Origin: an uncultured Rhodospirillales bacterium
GTDB taxonomy: Bacteria; Pseudomonadota; Alphaproteobacteria; CACIAM-22H2
NCBI GenBank assembly: GCA_937926175.1
Contig: CALANV010000004.1
Coordinates: 8,498 to 72,497, forward strand
Length of the DNA: 64,000 nucleotides
Direction: 5' to 3'
Part shown: positions 62,272-64,000 of the stretch, piece by piece
Position numbering within the stretch: position 1 is the stretch's first letter
Layout of the letters: every line of letters begins with the position of its first letter
Notes under the pieces: generated by a model
The model's input: only the letters and a program-made list of their open reading frames with translations
The model's database searches: none
What the model was told of the DNA's origin: nothing
Made by a program: the position numbers and the translations under genes

Positions 62272-63618
62272 ATGGATCCTGTCAGAAGTCCGCTGCTTAC
62301 CGACCTTTATCAGCTCAATATGCTGCAGGCCTATCTCGATCAGGGAAAGGTCGAGACGGCCGTGTTCGAGTTCTTCGTGCGCAAGCTCCCGGCGCGGCGC
62401 AATTTCCTGATCGCCGCAGGCCTCGAGCAGGCACTTTCGTTTCTGGAGGAGATGCGATTCACGGAAGAGGATCTCGCATGGCTCGCGTCGACAGGGCGGT
62501 TTGGGCGCGATCTGCTGGATTATCTCCGTGACTTGCGCTTTACGGGCGACGTCGACGCCGTGCCCGAAGGCACGGTCGTCTTTCCAAACGAGCCGCTCCT
62601 GCGCGTAACGGCGCCGCTTCCGGTGGCACAGCTCGTCGAAACGCGGCTGGTTAATTTGCTTCATTTCCAGACGCTCATCGCGTCGAAGGCGGTGCGTATG
62701 GTTCTGGCGGCGCGGGGGCGGCGGCTGATCGACTTTGGGCTGCGACGCGCGCATGGGGCCGAGGCCGGCTTGCTTGCGGCGCGCGCCGCCTACATCGCCG
62801 GGTTCGACGGCACAGCGACGGCACTGGCCGAGCCGCTTTACGGGATTCCGATCTATGGCACGATGGCGCATTCCTTCGTACAGACCTTTGCCGACGAGAC
62901 CGCAGCGTTCGAGGCATTCGCACTGTCACGGCCGGACAATCTGGTACTGCTGATCGACACCTATGACACCGAAGCAGCAGCACGGAAGGTGGTGGAACTC
63001 GCCCCGCGGATCGAGGCCAGGCGCATCCGCATCCGCGGGGTGCGACTCGACAGCGGCGATCTGGGCGCGTTGTCGCGACGCGTGCGGCGCATCCTCGACG
63101 AAGGGAGCCTTCAGGACGTGACGATCTTTGCGAGCGGCGGGCTCGACGAGGACGAGATTGCGACGCTGGTTGCCACGGGGGCGCCGATCGACGGGTTCGG
63201 GGTGGGAACGAGTCTTACGACGTCGGCGGACGTCCCGGCGCTGGACTGTGCCTATAAGCTGCAGGAGTATGCCGGCATCGCGCGACGCAAGCGTTCCGCC
63301 GGAAAGGCGACCTGGCCCGGCCGCAAGCAGGTATGGCGACGCTGCGGACCCGACGGACGCATCGCGGGTGACGTCCTGACGATCGATGGCGATCCGCAAG
63401 CCGGCGAACCGCTGATCGTTCCGGTGATGCGGGCCGGTCGTCGCGTCGGGCCGACGCCCGGGCTGGACGACATCCGGAAGCGGGTCGCAGGTGCGCTCGC
63501 CGCGCTGCCGGAAGATCTGCGCGCGCTTGCACCCGGTGCAAGCTATCCCGTCGAAGTGGCGCCGGCACTGCAAGCGCTTGCAGAGGAGGTCGACCGTCGA
63601 CTGGCGAACATGGCGTGA
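62272..63618 (+). CDS. pncB: Nicotinate phosphoribosyltransferase
   Basis: The 448-residue enzyme joins nicotinate to PRPP in NAD salvage. Family landmarks are RSPLLTDLYQLNMLQAYL, FEFFVRKLPARRNFLIAAGL, LIDFGLRRAHG, IYGTMAHSFVQTF with the active histidine, and GVRLDSGDLGALS. ATG 62272 gives the usual start; a GTG at 62251 is an alternative. Genes of this kind are often found with Usp, alcohol dehydrogenase and FNR boxes in alphaproteobacterial low-oxygen clusters, as here. Confidence 0.93.
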   Translation: MDPVRSPLLTDLYQLNMLQAYLDQGKVETAVFEFFVRKLPARRNFLIAAGLEQALSFLEEMRFTEEDLAWLASTGRFGRDLLDYLRDLRFTGDVDAVPEGTVVFPNEPLLRVTAPLPVAQLVETRLVNLLHFQTLIASKAVRMVLAARGRRLIDFGLRRAHGAEAGLLAARAAYIAGFDGTATALAEPLYGIPIYGTMAHSFVQTFADETAAFEAFALSRPDNLVLLIDTYDTEAAARKVVELAPRIEARRIRIRGVRLDSGDLGALSRRVRRILDEGSLQDVTIFASGGLDEDEIATLVATGAPIDGFGVGTSLTTSADVPALDCAYKLQEYAGIARRKRSAGKATWPGRKQVWRRCGPDGRIAGDVLTIDGDPQAGEPLIVPVMRAGRRVGPTPGLDDIRKRVAGALAALPEDLRALAPGASYPVEVAPALQALAEEVDRRLANMA

Positions 63619-64000
63619 CGCTGCACCGAGGTGCGGTAGTCAGTCGCCTCGCCCGGACGCATGTGCGGAACGTTATGGCAGGTGCCGATGTCGCCAAGAT
63701 GCGACGAATCTTACTGGAGCGCCTGCGTTATCGGGGACCATCTACGTCGTCTTGATCCAACGCAATGCCGTAACGCAGCGCGTTCGTCTGAGATGATCAA
63801 ATCCGGCCGCCATGCATCGTGAACGCGGTCGGGTTGCGTTTCATGCGGCGCGTAGCCATCGGCGGGCAGGACGATGGTCCGGGCACGACGCGTTTTTATG
63901 GTTGTCGGAGTGTCGATCGAGGCCGCCCCCACGTTGTGATGATGCGGTTCGAGATCTGTCGAAATTGGATATGTCCAGATGAAAACGAGCGCGAATACAT
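63619..64000 (+). other. Terminal non-coding stretch
   Basis: These 382 bases show no supported gene. A weak FNR-like half-box (TTGATCCAACGCAA, 63752-63765) and an ATG near 63979 may belong to a gene that continues outside the window. Confidence 0.35.

Noticed and set aside
63752..63765. TTGATCCAACGCAA as an FNR/FixK box
   Set aside because: Only the left half is good and no downstream gene is visible, so it is mentioned only within the terminal stretch.
63711..63932. Small minus-strand open frame near the window end
   Set aside because: No family pattern, no ribosome binding site and atypical composition.
1..64000. tRNA, rRNA, CRISPR, insertion sequence or integrase marking the island as mobile
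   Set aside because: None was recognised on either strand, so horizontal transfer of the hydantoin island is not claimed.

Overview
The window reads as a GC-rich chromosomal segment of an alphaproteobacterium. The grounds are the FixL-FixJ-FixK oxygen cascade next to a complete ccoNOQPGHIS operon, Tat-exported solute-binding proteins, TRAP and polyamine-type ABC importers, and TTGAT-N4-ATCAA (FNR/FixK) boxes in front of many genes. The order is probably Hyphomicrobiales or Rhodospirillales-like, but genus cannot be told from sequence alone. I saw no tRNA, rRNA, CRISPR array, insertion sequence or integrase.

Region 1 (1-5.5 kb) is a short denitrification block. It holds the 3' part of nirK (copper nitrite reductase), a DUF59 assembly factor, a DUF2249 protein, a polytopic NnrS-like membrane protein, a DUF1858 CxxC protein and a single-subunit quinol nitric oxide reductase (norZ). 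Together these take nitrite through NO to N2O.

Region 2 (5.6-33.9 kb) is an accessory island for cyclic-ureide (hydantoin-like) nitrogen compounds. It carries a D-hydantoinase, ATP-dependent HyuA/HyuB, a D-carbamoylase gene broken by one frameshift, a hydantoin racemase with both catalytic cysteines, and two paralogues that lack both. It also carries an arylmalonate-decarboxylase/maleate-isomerase-like protein, a PuuE-type allantoinase-like hydrolase, an ureidoglycolate-lyase-like protein, an ATZ/TRZ amidohydrolase, two polyamine-type ABC importers, one TRAP importer and a GntR/FCD regulator. Two regulatory layers can be read directly. Nearly every transcription unit has a -24/-12 (sigma-54) promoter match, and TTGnAYACAA-like dyads recur as pairs about 20 bp apart, including in front of gntR. 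I infer nitrogen-limitation control with substrate-specific repression. A remnant of an isopenicillin-N-synthase-family oxygenase lies beside the amidohydrolase gene.

Region 3 (34-39 kb) holds a patatin-like lipoprotein, a Tat-exported GH1 beta-glucosidase and an MgtC/DUF4010 membrane protein, with no clear joint role.

Region 4 (39.5-64 kb) is a microaerobic/redox island. It contains a lone receiver protein, a ribosome hibernation factor, a tandem universal stress protein, a beta-CASP RNase-like enzyme, hemN and two four-cysteine DUF6455-type proteins. It continues with a TauE/SafE-like membrane protein, DUF2189, ccoNOQPGHIS plus a small membrane protein, fixL (two heme-type PAS domains), fixJ, a fixK-type regulator, a small cytochrome c, a Zn alcohol dehydrogenase and nicotinate phosphoribosyltransferase. 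FNR/FixK boxes precede most units, so the encoded FixK is the likely local activator, itself probably switched on by FixJ through three 14-bp repeats upstream of its gene.
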